This document shows, piece by piece, positions 63,188 through 64,000 of a stretch of DNA of 64,000 bases. The notes under the pieces were generated by a model. It did no database searches, had not been told where the DNA came from, and saw nothing but the letters and a program-made list of their open reading frames with translations. Position 1 is the stretch's first letter; each line of letters starts with the position of its first letter. The translations under genes were made by a program, and so were the position numbers. Source of the DNA: Megamerina dolium (Eukaryota > Arthropoda > Insecta > Diptera > Megamerinidae); assembly GCA_963854835.1 (NCBI GenBank), contig OY978528.1, positions 12,060,242 to 12,124,241 on the forward strand, written 5' to 3'.

Positions 63188-64000
63188 CTATAAAAGAATT
63201 AAATGAATTAACAAATTCGAATAAGCAAATAATTAATTTAGATTTATAATTTTTGTATTTGGTGCAATTTAAATAAATTTATTTATGTTGAACATTTCTT
63301 TCTTTTTATTAAACTCATTTAACTTTTAGTTCATATTTGACCTCTTATGTTTTTCATCTGAAATATATTTGTTTTGTCAAAAAAAAAAAAAAAAACAAAA
63401 AAAAAATCTATGTTTTTGAATTGATACATTGCGTTGTCGGAAAAGTCGTGACGCATTTTTTTAGAAGAAAGTGACCCTTTTTAATGCTCAATCAAAAGCT
63501 CAATCAATGATATTTTGAATGGTAGTCGAACTAAGACCAGTCCCATCACCAGTACCAAATATTTTCATTAGCGAGTCATTTTTGTTACATTTGAAGTGAG
63601 TATCGCAGACGAAAGGTGCGATTCATGAGATAGATCCCTTTGAGCTCTTGAAGAACCGAAATTTTGAAATTTGAAATTTTTGGAACATAGTTGACATCCA
63701 AATCTTCAGCAGAAAATTTGGAAAATTGCATCTGTTATTAATGATTTTCTCCATAAACTTTACGGAATTTTTTATGCATCAATATTGCATCCATCGCTTT
63801 ACCAAAATAATGGAGGGATGCATGACGAAAGTGAATGGGTGCCATAGCTCAGTGTGTTGGATTTCTAAGTCTTTTGTCCTTGAAATCTTGAGACGATTGT
63901 TCAAATTCAAGTTTTGGTCTACATTTTATCTGAAGAAAACCATGTGATATTATCAATAATATCCAAAATACGGGATTGGGTTTTGAAGAATCGTTTAAAA
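63188..64000 (-). other. Plod intron, 5' side cut by the window edge
   Basis: No further Plod exon is recognisable up to 64000. The stretch from 63435 resembles the end of a mariner-like element. The open frame at 63726-63947 on the plus strand has no motif. Confidence 0.5.
63435..64000. mobile_element. Possible mariner-like element end, truncated by the window
   Basis: The stretch opening GTCGGAAAAGTCGTGACGCA at 63436 matches the terminal repeat of the element at 582-965 with one change in the shared core. Only one end is visible; the other would be past 64000. The sequence after it has no transposase motif I recognise. It lies in the Plod intron upstream of the exon at 63187. Confidence 0.4.

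Overview
This is an AT-rich, gene-sparse stretch of an insect nuclear genome. Genes are split by GT-AG introns, and the proteins read like those of a higher fly. Tandem intron repeats, Tc1/mariner relics and microsatellites are frequent. A tephritid-like dipteran is my best guess, but no marker fixes the species. I see no bacterial, viral or CRISPR-like content.

Five protein genes can be supported, with exon joins that keep frame throughout. (1) IRSp53, + strand, 8787-24026, 12 coding exons, 1170 aa: an IMD (I-BAR) domain, an SH3 domain and a long low-complexity tail; its first intron is 8.5 kb. (2) Alg10, + strand, 26876-28489, 5 exons, 450 aa: the last glucosyltransferase of N-glycan precursor assembly. 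(3) A MINDY-4B-like gene, + strand, 29824-32307, 8 exons, 432 aa: a MINDY deubiquitinase fold whose catalytic cysteine is replaced. (4) A beta-1,3-glucuronyltransferase, probably GlcAT-P, - strand, 46205-37805, 6 exons, 511 aa, with a long Ser/Thr stem. (5) The 3' end of Plod (procollagen lysyl hydroxylase), - strand, 63187-62673; the rest lies beyond the window. Three of the five (Alg10, GlcAT-P, Plod) act in the secretory pathway on glycans or collagen. I see no operon-like link between the genes; the order looks like ordinary conserved fly synteny.

Non-genic layout: 1-7.9 kb holds a MITE with mariner-like ends, a non-LTR retrotransposon 3' fragment and two tandem repeats. IRSp53 intron 1 holds two separate arrays of about 155-165 bp units and a tRNA-like SINE. 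The GlcAT-P introns hold a PIF/Harbinger-like MITE, a second LINE fragment and a palindromic mariner derivative. The 16 kb between GlcAT-P and Plod holds only decayed mariner-type elements. The most distinctive observations are the Cys-to-Arg pseudo-deubiquitinase, the near-perfect fold-back mariner, the 21-bp and 154-bp tandem arrays, and the repeat-expanded Ser stem of GlcAT-P. I did not find a clearly new biological system.
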